Shown: positions 41,131 to 48,084 of the stretch, piece after piece
How the letters are laid out: the number at the start of each line of letters is the position of its first letter
How positions within the stretch are numbered: position 1 is the stretch's first letter
The notes under the pieces: generated by a model
What the model was told of the DNA's origin: nothing
What the model saw: only the letters and a program-made list of their open reading frames with translations
Databases searched by the model: none
NCBI GenBank assembly: GCA_964437445.1
Contig: CAYTGR010000036.1
Coordinates: 1 to 49,304 of the forward strand
From: CAYTGR01 sp964437445
Lineage (GTDB): Bacteria; Chloroflexota; Anaerolineae; B4-G1; SLSP01
Length of the DNA stretch: 49,304 bases
Direction: 5' to 3'
Made by a program: the position numbers and the translations under genes

Positions 41131-42150
41131 ATGTTCTGGCGCTTGCTCCGTGACGGGATCACCGATGCCCACCACCACTTTGCCGTGGAGGAGGCGTTGG
41201 TCCGCCTGGTGGATGAAGGCGAATCACCGCCGACGCTGCGGCTGCGGCAGGTGCGCCGGGCCGTCTTCCTCGGCGCGATGCAGGAAGCTTGGTCGGAAGT
41301 GGATGTGGACTACTGCCGCACGCACGACATCAAAATCGTGCGGCGGGCTAACGGCGGCGGCGCGGTCTATCACGACGTGGGGAGTTTCTGCTTTTCGGCT
41401 TTTTTCCCGCGCGCGCTTTTCCCGCAGAGCGACGCTGAGCTCTACCCGCTCTTCGCCGCGCCGGTCATCCGCACCTGCGCCGATTACGGCCTGACCGCCA
41501 CGCGCACCGGGCGCAACGATCTGCTTGTCGGCGGGCGCAAGATTTACGGTTCGGCGCAGCTGGCCTGGTACACGGCTTTTGTGCAGAGCGGCACCTTCCT
41601 GGTCAACATGGATTTTGACACGATGGCGCAGGCGCTCACGCCGCCCGCGCTCAAATTTGCCGATAAGGCCGCTCAATCGGTCAAGGAACGGGTCACTTCC
41701 CTGGAGCGTGAACTGGGACATCCGGTGCCGGTGGAGGAGGTGATGGCCCGGCTGGTGACGCACTTCACCGCCCTGCTGGGCCTGGAATGGACGCCCGGCG
41801 ATCTGACGCCGGCGGAGACGGCGCTGGCAGCGGAGCTGCTGGCGGTGAAGTATGGGACGGAGGAGTGGAATCTGGGGACGCGGCGCACTTACAGTACCAC
41901 GGTGGCAACCCGGACGGCAGCCGGGGTGGTGACGCTGGCGGCGGATTTGGATGGCGATGTGATCCTGGCGGCGCGGCTGCATGGCGATCTGCTGTTGAGC
42001 GACCAGGGTGTGGCGTTGAGCGCGCTGGCGCAGGCGCTGGCCGGGCAACGGCTGGCGACCGTGCCGGTGGTCGTGGAGCGGTCCGCGTTGCCTGGGGCGA
42101 TCAAAGAGGCGGTGTTGAGCCTGCTGGCAGAACTGAAGCCGGGGACGTGA
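41131..42150 (+). CDS. Lipoate-protein ligase family protein
   Basis: 339 residues from ATG 41131 (MFWRLLRDGI), which has AGAGG before it; an earlier Met at 41113 lacks one. KIVRRANGGGAVYHD is the RRxxGGGxVxHD motif and GGRKIYGSAQLAW the lysine motif of LplA-type ligases. LplA attaches lipoate (or octanoate) to lipoyl domains. The C-terminal ~90 residues match the LplA C-terminal domain. No lipoyl carrier is in the window. The stop codon forms the first unit of a heptamer repeat. Confidence 0.85.
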   Translation: MFWRLLRDGITDAHHHFAVEEALVRLVDEGESPPTLRLRQVRRAVFLGAMQEAWSEVDVDYCRTHDIKIVRRANGGGAVYHDVGSFCFSAFFPRALFPQSDAELYPLFAAPVIRTCADYGLTATRTGRNDLLVGGRKIYGSAQLAWYTAFVQSGTFLVNMDFDTMAQALTPPALKFADKAAQSVKERVTSLERELGHPVPVEEVMARLVTHFTALLGLEWTPGDLTPAETALAAELLAVKYGTEEWNLGTRRTYSTTVATRTAAGVVTLAADLDGDVILAARLHGDLLLSDQGVALSALAQALAGQRLATVPVVVERSALPGAIKEAVLSLLAELKPGT

Positions 42151-42228
42151 GACGTGAAGCGTGAAGCGTGAAACGTGAAGTAGTGAAACGTGAAACGTGA
42201 AGCGTGAGACGTGAGACGTGAAGCGTGA
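42144..42228. repeat. Heptamer tandem repeat CGTGANN (opposite orientation of NNTCACG)
   Basis: GACGTGA, GACGTGA, AGCGTGA, AGCGTGA, AACGTGA, an 8-base AGTAGTGA, AACGTGA, AACGTGA, AGCGTGA, GACGTGA, GACGTGA, AGCGTGA. The first unit contains the stop of the ligase-like gene. Confidence 0.9.
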
Positions 42229-42261
42229 AATGTTTGCGTATGAGGTGGCCCTGTTGTCAAA

Positions 42262-42576
42262 ATGAGCGCTAAACTGAAGCTGGAGGTCTATGTCGCCTCA
42301 CCGCCGACCCGCAAGTGCCGGGCGCTGCTGGCGGTGCTGGAAACGGTGGTCAGCCGGCACCCGGAACAGTTGCAGCTGGTGGTCTTTGAGCGCGGGGCCG
42401 CCTGGAGTGAGCCGCCCAGCCCCGGTTTCCGCGCCGCGATCCACAAATGCAATGTCGTGCCGCTGTGCTACGTAGCCAATCAGTTCATCCTGGGCGCCAA
42501 AGTGGAGCGGCCCGTGCCCACGGTGGAGGAACTGGAAACGCACTTGTTGCCGCTCTTGCCAACGGAGGAATCATGA
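42262..42576 (+). CDS. Small Trx-fold-like protein A (tandem pair)
   Basis: 104 residues. It starts KLKLEVYVASPPTRKCRALL, a beta strand and a loop with a single Cys at the position of the second Cys of a thioredoxin CxxC, then a helix, then LQLVVFERGAAW. VVPLCYVANQFILGAK resembles the thioredoxin cis-Pro segment, here followed by Cys. The C-terminal helix begins PTVEELET. It is about 45% identical by eye to the next protein. I do not recognise a named family; a metallochaperone or a thiol carrier is an inference. Its end overlaps the second copy (ATGA). Confidence 0.75.
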   Translation: MSAKLKLEVYVASPPTRKCRALLAVLETVVSRHPEQLQLVVFERGAAWSEPPSPGFRAAIHKCNVVPLCYVANQFILGAKVERPVPTVEELETHLLPLLPTEES

Positions 42577-42887
42577 TGGCCGAGAAAATCAAACTGGAAG
42601 CCTACATTGCCCGCCCGCCGACCCGCAAGTGCCGGGAGGTGGTGGCGGTGTTGGAGGAAGCCGTACGACTCCACCCTGAGGAGGTCCGCCTGGTGGTTTT
42701 TGAGCGCGGCGCGCCCTGGCCGGAACAGCCCTGTGAGGCCCTGCGCTTTGCCATGGACAAAGAAGAGGGGATCCCCTTGTGCTTTGCGGGGGGCAAATTC
42801 ATTGTGGGGGCGCGCCCGCCCACCCTGGATGAGGTGGAGGCGAAAATTGCGGAAGTCCGGCGCGAGCGGGCGCAGTGGGGACGCTGA
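42573..42887 (+). CDS. Small Trx-fold-like protein B (tandem pair)
   Basis: 104 residues from ATG 42573, which overlaps the stop of protein A as ATGA; ATG 42576 is a possible second start. KIKLEAYIARPPTRKCREVV and VRLVVFERGAPW repeat protein A, and GIPLCFAGGKFIVGARPPTL the cis-Pro-like segment with Cys. As in protein A, only one Cys is in the PPTRKC loop and one is after the cis-Pro. The C-terminal tail is charged (RRERAQWGR). It arose by tandem duplication and was retained, so the two may form a heterodimer. Confidence 0.75.
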   Translation: MMAEKIKLEAYIARPPTRKCREVVAVLEEAVRLHPEEVRLVVFERGAPWPEQPCEALRFAMDKEEGIPLCFAGGKFIVGARPPTLDEVEAKIAEVRRERAQWGR

Positions 42888-42892
42888 ATCAA

Positions 42893-42920
42893 GGCGGAAG
42901 GATGAAGGCGAAAGGCTGAA
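42893..42920. repeat. Heptamer repeat GGNNGAA
   Basis: GGCGGAA, GGATGAA, GGCGAAA, GGCTGAA between the Trx-like pair and the thioredoxin gene. Confidence 0.7.
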
Positions 42921-42938
42921 AAATAAACAGGAGGAAAC

Positions 42939-43208
42939 ATGGTCTTGAATATCAAAGTTTTGGGGCCGGGGTGTTCTAAGTGCCAGCTGCTCAAGCAGCA
43001 TGTGCATGAGGCTTTAACGTTGCTGGAAGAGGAGCTGCCGGAGCTGGAGGCCACGTTGCTGGCCGTGACCGATTATCAGGAAATCATGCAGTACCCGGTG
43101 CTGAGCACGCCGGCGTTGGTGGTGAACGAGCGGGTGCTTTCGTCGGGCCGGGTGCCGCTGACCAAAGAGATTGTAGGCTGGTTGCGCGCGGCGGCGCAGG
43201 CGGGTTGA
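42939..43208 (+). CDS. Small thioredoxin-like protein (CSKC)
   Basis: 89 residues with AGGAGG before ATG 42939. KVLGPGCSKCQLLKQHVHEA has CxxC at residues 12-15, and LSTPALVVNERVLSSGRVP gives the cis-Pro and following strands. It matches the small archaeal/bacterial thioredoxin-like redox proteins of about 80 residues. A second protein of this type is at 46409 next to ArsC. It probably serves a member of this cluster as a reductant. The radical SAM gene follows after 15 bases. Confidence 0.88.
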   Translation: MVLNIKVLGPGCSKCQLLKQHVHEALTLLEEELPELEATLLAVTDYQEIMQYPVLSTPALVVNERVLSSGRVPLTKEIVGWLRAAAQAG

Positions 43209-43223
43209 AAGGCAAGGCTGCCC

Positions 43224-44474
43224 GTGGCGGCTGAGGAGTGGCAGGCCTACGTAGATGCTGAGGGGCGGTTGGTGTTCCCCCCGGAGGTCGCCGCGCGGTA
43301 TGGCCTGCGGCCCGGCGCTCAGGTGCTCCTGGAAGAGGGCACCAATGCGCTGCGGCTGCGGCGACCGGTCACGCAGCTGGCGAAAGTCTACGTGGAGCCG
43401 ACCAATCGCTGTAACCTGGAATGTCGCACCTGTATCCGCAACGTCTGGGATGAACCGCTCGGGCAGATGAGCGCGACGACCTGGGCGCATTTGCTGGAGA
43501 GCGTGGGCGCTCTGACACCGCCGCCCACGGTCTTCTTCGGCGGGCTGGGGGAGCCGCTCGCCCATCCGGCGCTGGTGGAGATGGTGGCGCAGGTCAGTGC
43601 GCTGGGTTGCCGGGTGGAACTCATCACCAACGGGACTTTGCTGACGGCCGACCTCTCGCACCGCCTGATCACGGCAGGACTCCATCACCTCTGGGTCTCG
43701 TTAGATGGCGCGACGCCGGAGAGCTATACCGATGTGCGGTTGGGCGCGGCGTTACCCCACGTCATCGCCAATCTGGCCGCTTTCCGCGATGCCCGGCGCG
43801 ACGCGCCCGGTCCCCGGCCCCACATCGGGATCGCTTTTGTGGCCATGCGGCGCAACCTTGCCGATCTGCCGCAGGTGATCCGGCTGGGGCTGCGCCTGGG
43901 CGCGACCCATTTCCTGGTCAGCAATGTTTTCCCTTACAGCGCCGAACTGCGGGCAGAGATGTTGTATACGCGCGCGCTGACCGACATTGGCGCGCTCCCT
44001 TCCCAATGGGTCCCCCAAATCAAACTACCCCGCCTGGATTGGGATGAGCAGACCCACGCCATCTGGCTGGAGGTGTTGCGCCAGGGGCGGCAGGTGATTT
44101 TCACCGGCACCGATCCCACGGCAGTTTACGAACGTTGTCCTTTTATAGAAGGGGGTACCACCTCTGTGGCCTGGGATGGCAGCGTCAGTCCTTGCCTGCC
44201 CCTGCTCCACAGTTACCGGAGTTTCTTCTATGAGCGGGAACGGATTACCACCCGTCACAGCCTGGGCAATGTGAACGAGACGCCGTTGCTGGCGCTCTGG
44301 GACTCGCCGGCCTATCGGGACTTGCGGGCGCGCGTGCAGCGCTTTGATTTCTCGCCCTGCATCGCCTGCGGCGGCTGTGAGCTGGCCGAGGCCAATCAAG
44401 AGGATTGCTTTGGCGATCCATTTCCCACCTGTGGTGGTTGCCTCTGGTCGCGGGGCGTGATCCAGTGCCCTTAA
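43224..44474 (+). CDS. AbrB-radical SAM-SPASM fusion protein
   Basis: 416 residues from GTG 43224. Residues ~5-45 are a SpoVT/AbrB-like swapped-hairpin domain (AYVDAEGRLVFPPEVAARYG, LRPGAQVLLEEG). The radical SAM domain follows: VEPTNRCNLECRTCIRNVWD holds the CxxxCxxC cluster, then GGLGEPLAHP and ITNGTLL. The C-terminal ~90 residues are a SPASM-like domain with many cysteines (CPFIEGG, CLPLLHS, CIACGGCELAE, CFGDPFPTCGGCLW). The CIRNxWDEPLG opening is shared with radical SAM proteins suggested to modify tungsten cofactor or its enzymes; no tungsten enzyme gene is in the window. Substrate unknown. It closes the ArsR2 cluster. Confidence 0.85.
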   Translation: MAAEEWQAYVDAEGRLVFPPEVAARYGLRPGAQVLLEEGTNALRLRRPVTQLAKVYVEPTNRCNLECRTCIRNVWDEPLGQMSATTWAHLLESVGALTPPPTVFFGGLGEPLAHPALVEMVAQVSALGCRVELITNGTLLTADLSHRLITAGLHHLWVSLDGATPESYTDVRLGAALPHVIANLAAFRDARRDAPGPRPHIGIAFVAMRRNLADLPQVIRLGLRLGATHFLVSNVFPYSAELRAEMLYTRALTDIGALPSQWVPQIKLPRLDWDEQTHAIWLEVLRQGRQVIFTGTDPTAVYERCPFIEGGTTSVAWDGSVSPCLPLLHSYRSFFYERERITTRHSLGNVNETPLLALWDSPAYRDLRARVQRFDFSPCIACGGCELAEANQEDCFGDPFPTCGGCLWSRGVIQCP

Positions 44475-44486
44475 ATCTGGCTCGCC

Positions 44487-44514
44487 TTGACAGATCTTCA
44501 GGTGGTGCTATCAT
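44487..44514 (+). promoter_or_regulatory. arsR3 promoter
   Basis: TTGACA at 44487-44492 and TATCAT at 44509-44514, spacer 16. Confidence 0.65.
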
Positions 44515-44517
44515 TAC

Positions 44518-44533
44518 ATTCAGTTTTTTGAAT
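44518..44533 (+). promoter_or_regulatory. ArsR3 operator 1
   Basis: ATTCA-GTTTTT-TGAAT, just downstream of the -10. The core GTTTTTTGAAT returns at 44947-44957 in front of the permease. Confidence 0.75.
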
Positions 44534-44558
44534 ATAAAAGGCTTAGGATGACAGGCGT

Positions 44559-44915
44559 ATGGAGACCATAGAGGCCAGTGCAGCGCTGTTCAAGGTGTTG
44601 GCGCACCCCACCCGGGTGGCCATTTTGCAGCTGCTCCGCGATGGTGAAGCCTGTGTCTGCCATCTGGAGGCAGTTTTAGGGGTGCGGCAGGCCTATCTTT
44701 CGCAACAGCTGGCGGTGCTGCGGGAAGCCGGTCTGATTACCGGGCGGCGCGAGGGTTGGAATGTCTATTATGACATCGCCCGCCCCGAAATCTTCGCGGT
44801 GCTGGATGCGGCGGTGCCGCTGCTGCCGGCCATGGCCTCGGAAGAGGTCACTCTGGTATCGCTATCGCCGCCTCATTGTGCCTGTCCTAAGTGTCAGGCG
44901 AACCGGGCCTCCTGA
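44559..44915 (+). CDS. arsR: ArsR-family repressor (ArsR3)
   Basis: 118 residues starting METIEASAALFKVLAHPTRV. The winged helix is QAYLSQQLAVLREAG. The metal site is DGEACVCHLEAV (ELCVCDL type), plus a C-terminal CACPKCQ. It is a paralogue of ArsR2. It likely represses itself and the permease downstream, which share GTTTTTTGAAT. The stop codon lies in the loop of the terminator. Confidence 0.9.
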   Translation: METIEASAALFKVLAHPTRVAILQLLRDGEACVCHLEAVLGVRQAYLSQQLAVLREAGLITGRREGWNVYYDIARPEIFAVLDAAVPLLPAMASEEVTLVSLSPPHCACPKCQANRAS

Positions 44916-44928
44916 GGGAGGCTTTTTT
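44907..44928 (+). terminator. Intrinsic terminator containing the arsR3 stop codon
   Basis: GCCTCC (44907-44912), loop TGAG, GGAGGC (44917-44922), then TTTTTT. The TGA stop (44913-44915) is in the loop, as in arsR1. Confidence 0.85.
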
Positions 44929-44941
44929 GAGGCGGCAAAAT

Positions 44942-44962
44942 ATCGCGTTTTTTGAATGCGAT
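44942..44962 (+). promoter_or_regulatory. ArsR3 operator 2
   Basis: ATCGC (44942-44946), GTTTTTTGAAT, GCGAT (44958-44962), 18 bases before the permease ATG. The inner core equals the arsR3 operator. Confidence 0.7.
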
Positions 44963-44980
44963 TAATTTGAGGAGTGATGG

Positions 44981-46375
44981 ATGAACTGGCTTGCTTATCT
45001 GGCACACGTTTTACAAACCGGGGTGGGAAACCTGGCCGCTTACCTGGCGGCGCATGTGCTCCTTTGCCTGGTGCCGGCCTTCTTTATCGCCGGCGCGATG
45101 ATGGCGCTGTTGCCCAAAGAGGTGGTCACGCGCTACCTGGGCCGCACGGCCTCCAAGTGGATTTCATATCCGGCGGCGCTGGCCGGCGGCTTCCTGCTGG
45201 CGGTCTGCTCCTGCACCATCCTGCCGCTCTTTGCCAGCATCTACAAGAAGGGCGCGGGCCTGGGGCCGGCCCTGACCTTTATGTTTTTTGCCCCGGCGAG
45301 CAATATCCTGGCGATTTTGTTTACCGGCGTCCAGATTGGGATGGATGTGGCTGTGGCGCGTATCCTCCTCTGCATGGTCTTTGGGGTTGCCATCGGCCTG
45401 ATCATGTCCTGGCTGTTCCGGGAAGAAGAGGCCGCCCGCGATCACGAGGGGATAGACCCCTTTGCCCAGACGGCCACCGTACCGGCTACCACGTGGGTCT
45501 TCTTTGGCCTGTTGGTGGCGGTGCTCATCGCCGGGACGCTACAAGTCGGGCTGCTCAAGAACAGCTACTTTACGTTCATGGTGGGGGGTGGTCAGGTGCT
45601 GGCAGCCGGGCCAGAAAGCACCATAGCCCATTGGGCCTACGCTCTGCAAACCTGGTTAGATCAGGTAGTGCCCCCCAATCCGGCGCTGGGCATTGAGGGG
45701 GTCAGCGTCCACGGCCTCTTCCTGATCGGGTTGCTGGCCGTGATCGGCGGCACGGCCTGGAAAGGGTTGAATCAAATTGACGAGGGTTTCACCCCCTGGA
45801 CCTACCTGGCGCTGGGGATTATCAGCCTGACTCTTATCGTGGCGGCTTTCAAGGTGCAGGCCCTGCCGGCCGGGTTACAGGTCGGCGTGACCGGTAAGCT
45901 GATCGCCGAGGTGGGGCTGCTTGCCGCGCTCTGGTGGATGGCGGTCAACAAAATGGAGCGCGAGCAGCTGCAAGAGTGGCTGGGGGAAGTCTGGCGCTTT
46001 ATCAAGCAGATCATCCCGTTGTTGCTCACGGGCGTTTTCCTGGCTGGGATCGGGCGGGCCCTGGTGCCTCCGACCTGGATTCAAGCGATTGCCGGGCAAA
46101 ATACCGTCTGGGCGAACCTGGCCGTGGTCATCTTTGCGGTTTTCATCTACTTCCCCACGCTGGTGGAAGTGCCGGTGGCACAGACTTTCCTGGCGCTGGG
46201 GATGCACCGCGGCCCCCTGCTGGCCTACCTGCTCTCCGACCCCGAGCTGAGCCTGCAATCGGTGCTGATCACGCAATCCATCATTGGGAAAAAGAAAACC
46301 GCCGTCTATGTGGGACTGGTAGCCCTGTTCAGCACCGCTGCCGGATTGCTCTTTGGGGCTTTCGCCGGGCATTAG
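44981..46375 (+). CDS. ArsP-like permease (DUF318 family)
   Basis: 464 residues with about ten to twelve membrane helices; GGAG 7 bases before ATG 44981. The family block is GGFLLAVCSCTILPLFASIY followed by KGAGLGPALTFMFFAPASNI, with the CSC cysteines. The second half contains PTLVEVPVAQTFLALGMHRG. DUF318 permeases include ArsP, which exports trivalent organoarsenicals such as methylarsenite, so it fits with the ArsM-like gene. A central soluble loop with a polar stretch (REEEAARDHEG) separates the two halves. Other substrates (metals, thiols) remain possible. Confidence 0.85.
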   Translation: MNWLAYLAHVLQTGVGNLAAYLAAHVLLCLVPAFFIAGAMMALLPKEVVTRYLGRTASKWISYPAALAGGFLLAVCSCTILPLFASIYKKGAGLGPALTFMFFAPASNILAILFTGVQIGMDVAVARILLCMVFGVAIGLIMSWLFREEEAARDHEGIDPFAQTATVPATTWVFFGLLVAVLIAGTLQVGLLKNSYFTFMVGGGQVLAAGPESTIAHWAYALQTWLDQVVPPNPALGIEGVSVHGLFLIGLLAVIGGTAWKGLNQIDEGFTPWTYLALGIISLTLIVAAFKVQALPAGLQVGVTGKLIAEVGLLAALWWMAVNKMEREQLQEWLGEVWRFIKQIIPLLLTGVFLAGIGRALVPPTWIQAIAGQNTVWANLAVVIFAVFIYFPTLVEVPVAQTFLALGMHRGPLLAYLLSDPELSLQSVLITQSIIGKKKTAVYVGLVALFSTAAGLLFGAFAGH

Positions 46376-46408
46376 CGTTATAAAGCGTTATTTTCAAGGG
46401 AGGTTAAG

Positions 46409-46660
46409 ATGGAGATCAAGATTTTAGGGATGGGATGTCCCAAATGTCAGAAGCTGGAGGAAATGGCTCGCGCGGTCGCGGCTGAGCTGGGAATCCAGGC
46501 CACTTTTACCAAGGTCAAGGATATGGACGCGATCATGGCCTATGGGGTTGCTTTGACCCCGGCGCTGGTTGTGAACGAAGCGGTCAAGGTGTCTGGGCGG
46601 CTCCCTCGGCCTGACGAGCTCCGCGCCTGGCTGCAAGCGGCTCAAGCGGGAGGGGAATGA
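46409..46660 (+). CDS. Small thioredoxin-like protein (CPKC)
   Basis: 83 residues. KILGMGCPKCQKLEEMARAV has CxxC at residues 10-13; ALTPALVVNEAVKVSGRLP gives the cis-Pro segment. The likely role is to reduce the disulfide of ArsC encoded 4 bases downstream. Its leader carries GCGTTATTTTCAAGGGAGG, the 3' end of the twin-hairpin repeat. Confidence 0.9.
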   Translation: MEIKILGMGCPKCQKLEEMARAVAAELGIQATFTKVKDMDAIMAYGVALTPALVVNEAVKVSGRLPRPDELRAWLQAAQAGGE

Positions 46661-46664
46661 TAGC

Positions 46665-47129
46665 ATGACTACTCCCAAGCGCGTGCTCTTCCTCTGCACG
46701 GGCAACTCGGCCCGCAGCCAGCTGGCCGAAGCGTTGACGCGCCACTACCTGGGCGACCGCTGGGAACCCTGTTCCGCCGGGACCAAACCGGCCCCGCAGG
46801 TCCACCCGCTGGCTGTGCGGGTGCTGGCCGAACTGGGGATTGACGCCTCCGCGCAACGGCCCAAATCGCTGCTGGAGTTTCGCCAGACCCCCTTTGATCT
46901 GGTCATCACCGTTTGCGATAGCGCCGCCCAGAATTGCCCGGCCTGGCTGGGCGAGGGCCACAAAGTCCACCTTGGCTTCCCCGACCCGGCCGTGGCCACC
47001 GGCACCGAGGAGGAGCAGCTGGCCGTCTTCCGGCAGGTGCGGGATGCCATCCGCGCCCAGGTCCTCGCGTTCCTGGAGCAGTGGGAGGCCCCGCCGCCCT
47101 CGCCGGGACGGTTCCGGGTGAGCCTGTAA
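46665..47129 (+). CDS. arsC: Arsenate reductase, thioredoxin-coupled (LMW-PTP type)
   Basis: 154 residues. LCTGNSARSQLAEA holds the P-loop C11-T-G-N-S-A-R-S. A second and third Cys at 84 and 91 (ITVCDSAAQNCP) match the Cys10-82-89 relay of Staphylococcus aureus ArsC, so it is reduced by thioredoxin. FPDPA gives the catalytic Asp loop. It reduces arsenate to arsenite. The preceding thioredoxin-like gene is a natural partner. No ArsB or Acr3 pump is in the window. Confidence 0.94.
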   Translation: MTTPKRVLFLCTGNSARSQLAEALTRHYLGDRWEPCSAGTKPAPQVHPLAVRVLAELGIDASAQRPKSLLEFRQTPFDLVITVCDSAAQNCPAWLGEGHKVHLGFPDPAVATGTEEEQLAVFRQVRDAIRAQVLAFLEQWEAPPPSPGRFRVSL

Positions 47130-47171
47130 GCCGGGAAGATCGGGGATTCGCCGTCCACGAATCGGGACACG

Positions 47172-47206
47172 AATCACGAGTCACGTTTCACGCATCACGC
47201 ATCACG
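47172..47206. repeat. Heptamer tandem repeat NNTCACG (5 units)
   Basis: AATCACG, AGTCACG, TTTCACG, CATCACG, CATCACG, just before the smsC promoter. Same core as at 19897-19952. Confidence 0.9.
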
Positions 47207-47210
47207 GGTA

Positions 47211-47239
47211 TTGAAGACCGGGCCGGGCTGTGGTACAAT
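47211..47239 (+). promoter_or_regulatory. smsCB promoter
   Basis: TTGAAG at 47211-47216 and TACAAT at 47234-47239, spacer 17. The -10 lies in the loop of a 10-bp inverted repeat. Confidence 0.7.
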
Positions 47240-47249
47240 ACAGCCCGGC
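47222..47249 (+). promoter_or_regulatory. Inverted repeat around the smsCB -10
   Basis: GCCGGGCTGT (47222-47231), an 8-base centre holding TACAAT, ACAGCCCGGC (47240-47249). Candidate operator for a dimeric regulator. As RNA it could also end arsC transcription, since GACGGTTTTATG follows, but the T tract is short. Confidence 0.65.
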
Positions 47250-47263
47250 GACGGTTTTATGAG

Positions 47264-47298
47264 TGGTCTGGGGTCCGTCGTCCGTGGTCTCTGGTCAA
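47264..47298. repeat. Heptamer repeat TGGTCNN-like in the smsC leader
   Basis: TGGTCTG, GGGTCCG, TCGTCCG, TGGTCTC, TGGTCAA, between the promoter and the smsC start. Confidence 0.7.
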
Positions 47299-47325
47299 AG
47301 GGTGATTGGGGAGGCAATCAGGCGC

Positions 47326-48084
47326 ATGGCTGAACAGAATGGTATCTTGTTGGAAGTGCAAGATTTGCATCTCACGCGGGAAGACCGCGAGATTCTGCGT
47401 GGGGTGGATTTGCAGGTAGCACGCGGCAGCGTCCACGCGGTGCTGGGGCTGAACGGCTCTGGCAAATCTACCCTGGCTTACACGTTGATGGGCTGCGGCG
47501 GCTACACACCCGATGCCGGCACGATTGTGCTGGATGGCGTGGAGATCACCCGCCTGGGGATCACCGAGCGCGCCAAACAGGGGTTGACCTTGGCCTGGCA
47601 GGAGCCGGCCCGCTTTGAGGGGCTGACCGTAGCGCGCTATCTCAGCTTAGGGATGAAGTGGCCCGACATGGCTCGCATCCGCCAGGCGTTGGAGGCAGTG
47701 GCGCTCAACCCGGCAACTTACCTGGGGCGTTACGTGGATGAGTCGCTCTCCGGCGGGGAGCGCAAACGGGTAGAGCTCGCTTCTATTTACGCGATGCAGG
47801 CCAAACTGGCGATCCTGGACGAGCCCGATTCAGGCATTGACGCGCTGAGCCTGGATGATATCGCCCGGCTGATCCACCAGATGGCCGAGGAAGGGACAAC
47901 CGTGCTGCTGATCAGCCATCGCGACGAAGTCGTTGCCATCGCCGACGCCGCCTCGCTCATCTGTGAGGGGCGCATTTTAGATACCGGCGACCCGGCGCGC
48001 ATCTGCAACCGGTACACCGGTTGCTGCCGGCCCTGCGAGCATACGGAGCTGGTGGAAGAGGGGGTGGCTTATGAGCGCCTCTAA
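47326..48084 (+). CDS. sufC: SufC/SmsC-type Fe-S assembly ATPase
   Basis: 252 residues from ATG 47326 (MAEQNGILLEVQDLHL); GTG 47302 is an alternative. Walker A GLNGSGKST, Q-loop LAWQEPARFEGL, signature SLSGGERKRVELAS, Walker B LAILDEPDSGIDA and switch His in LLISHRDE: a complete SufC. It powers cluster assembly on the SufB-like partner. The C-terminal tail has four Cys (C227, 233, 234, 237 in CNRYTGCCRPC), which SufC normally lacks. With only the SufB-like gene behind it, this is the two-gene SMS arrangement (SmsCB) rather than SufBCDSU. Overlaps the next gene by 14 bases. Confidence 0.92.
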   Translation: MAEQNGILLEVQDLHLTREDREILRGVDLQVARGSVHAVLGLNGSGKSTLAYTLMGCGGYTPDAGTIVLDGVEITRLGITERAKQGLTLAWQEPARFEGLTVARYLSLGMKWPDMARIRQALEAVALNPATYLGRYVDESLSGGERKRVELASIYAMQAKLAILDEPDSGIDALSLDDIARLIHQMAEEGTTVLLISHRDEVVAIADAASLICEGRILDTGDPARICNRYTGCCRPCEHTELVEEGVAYERL

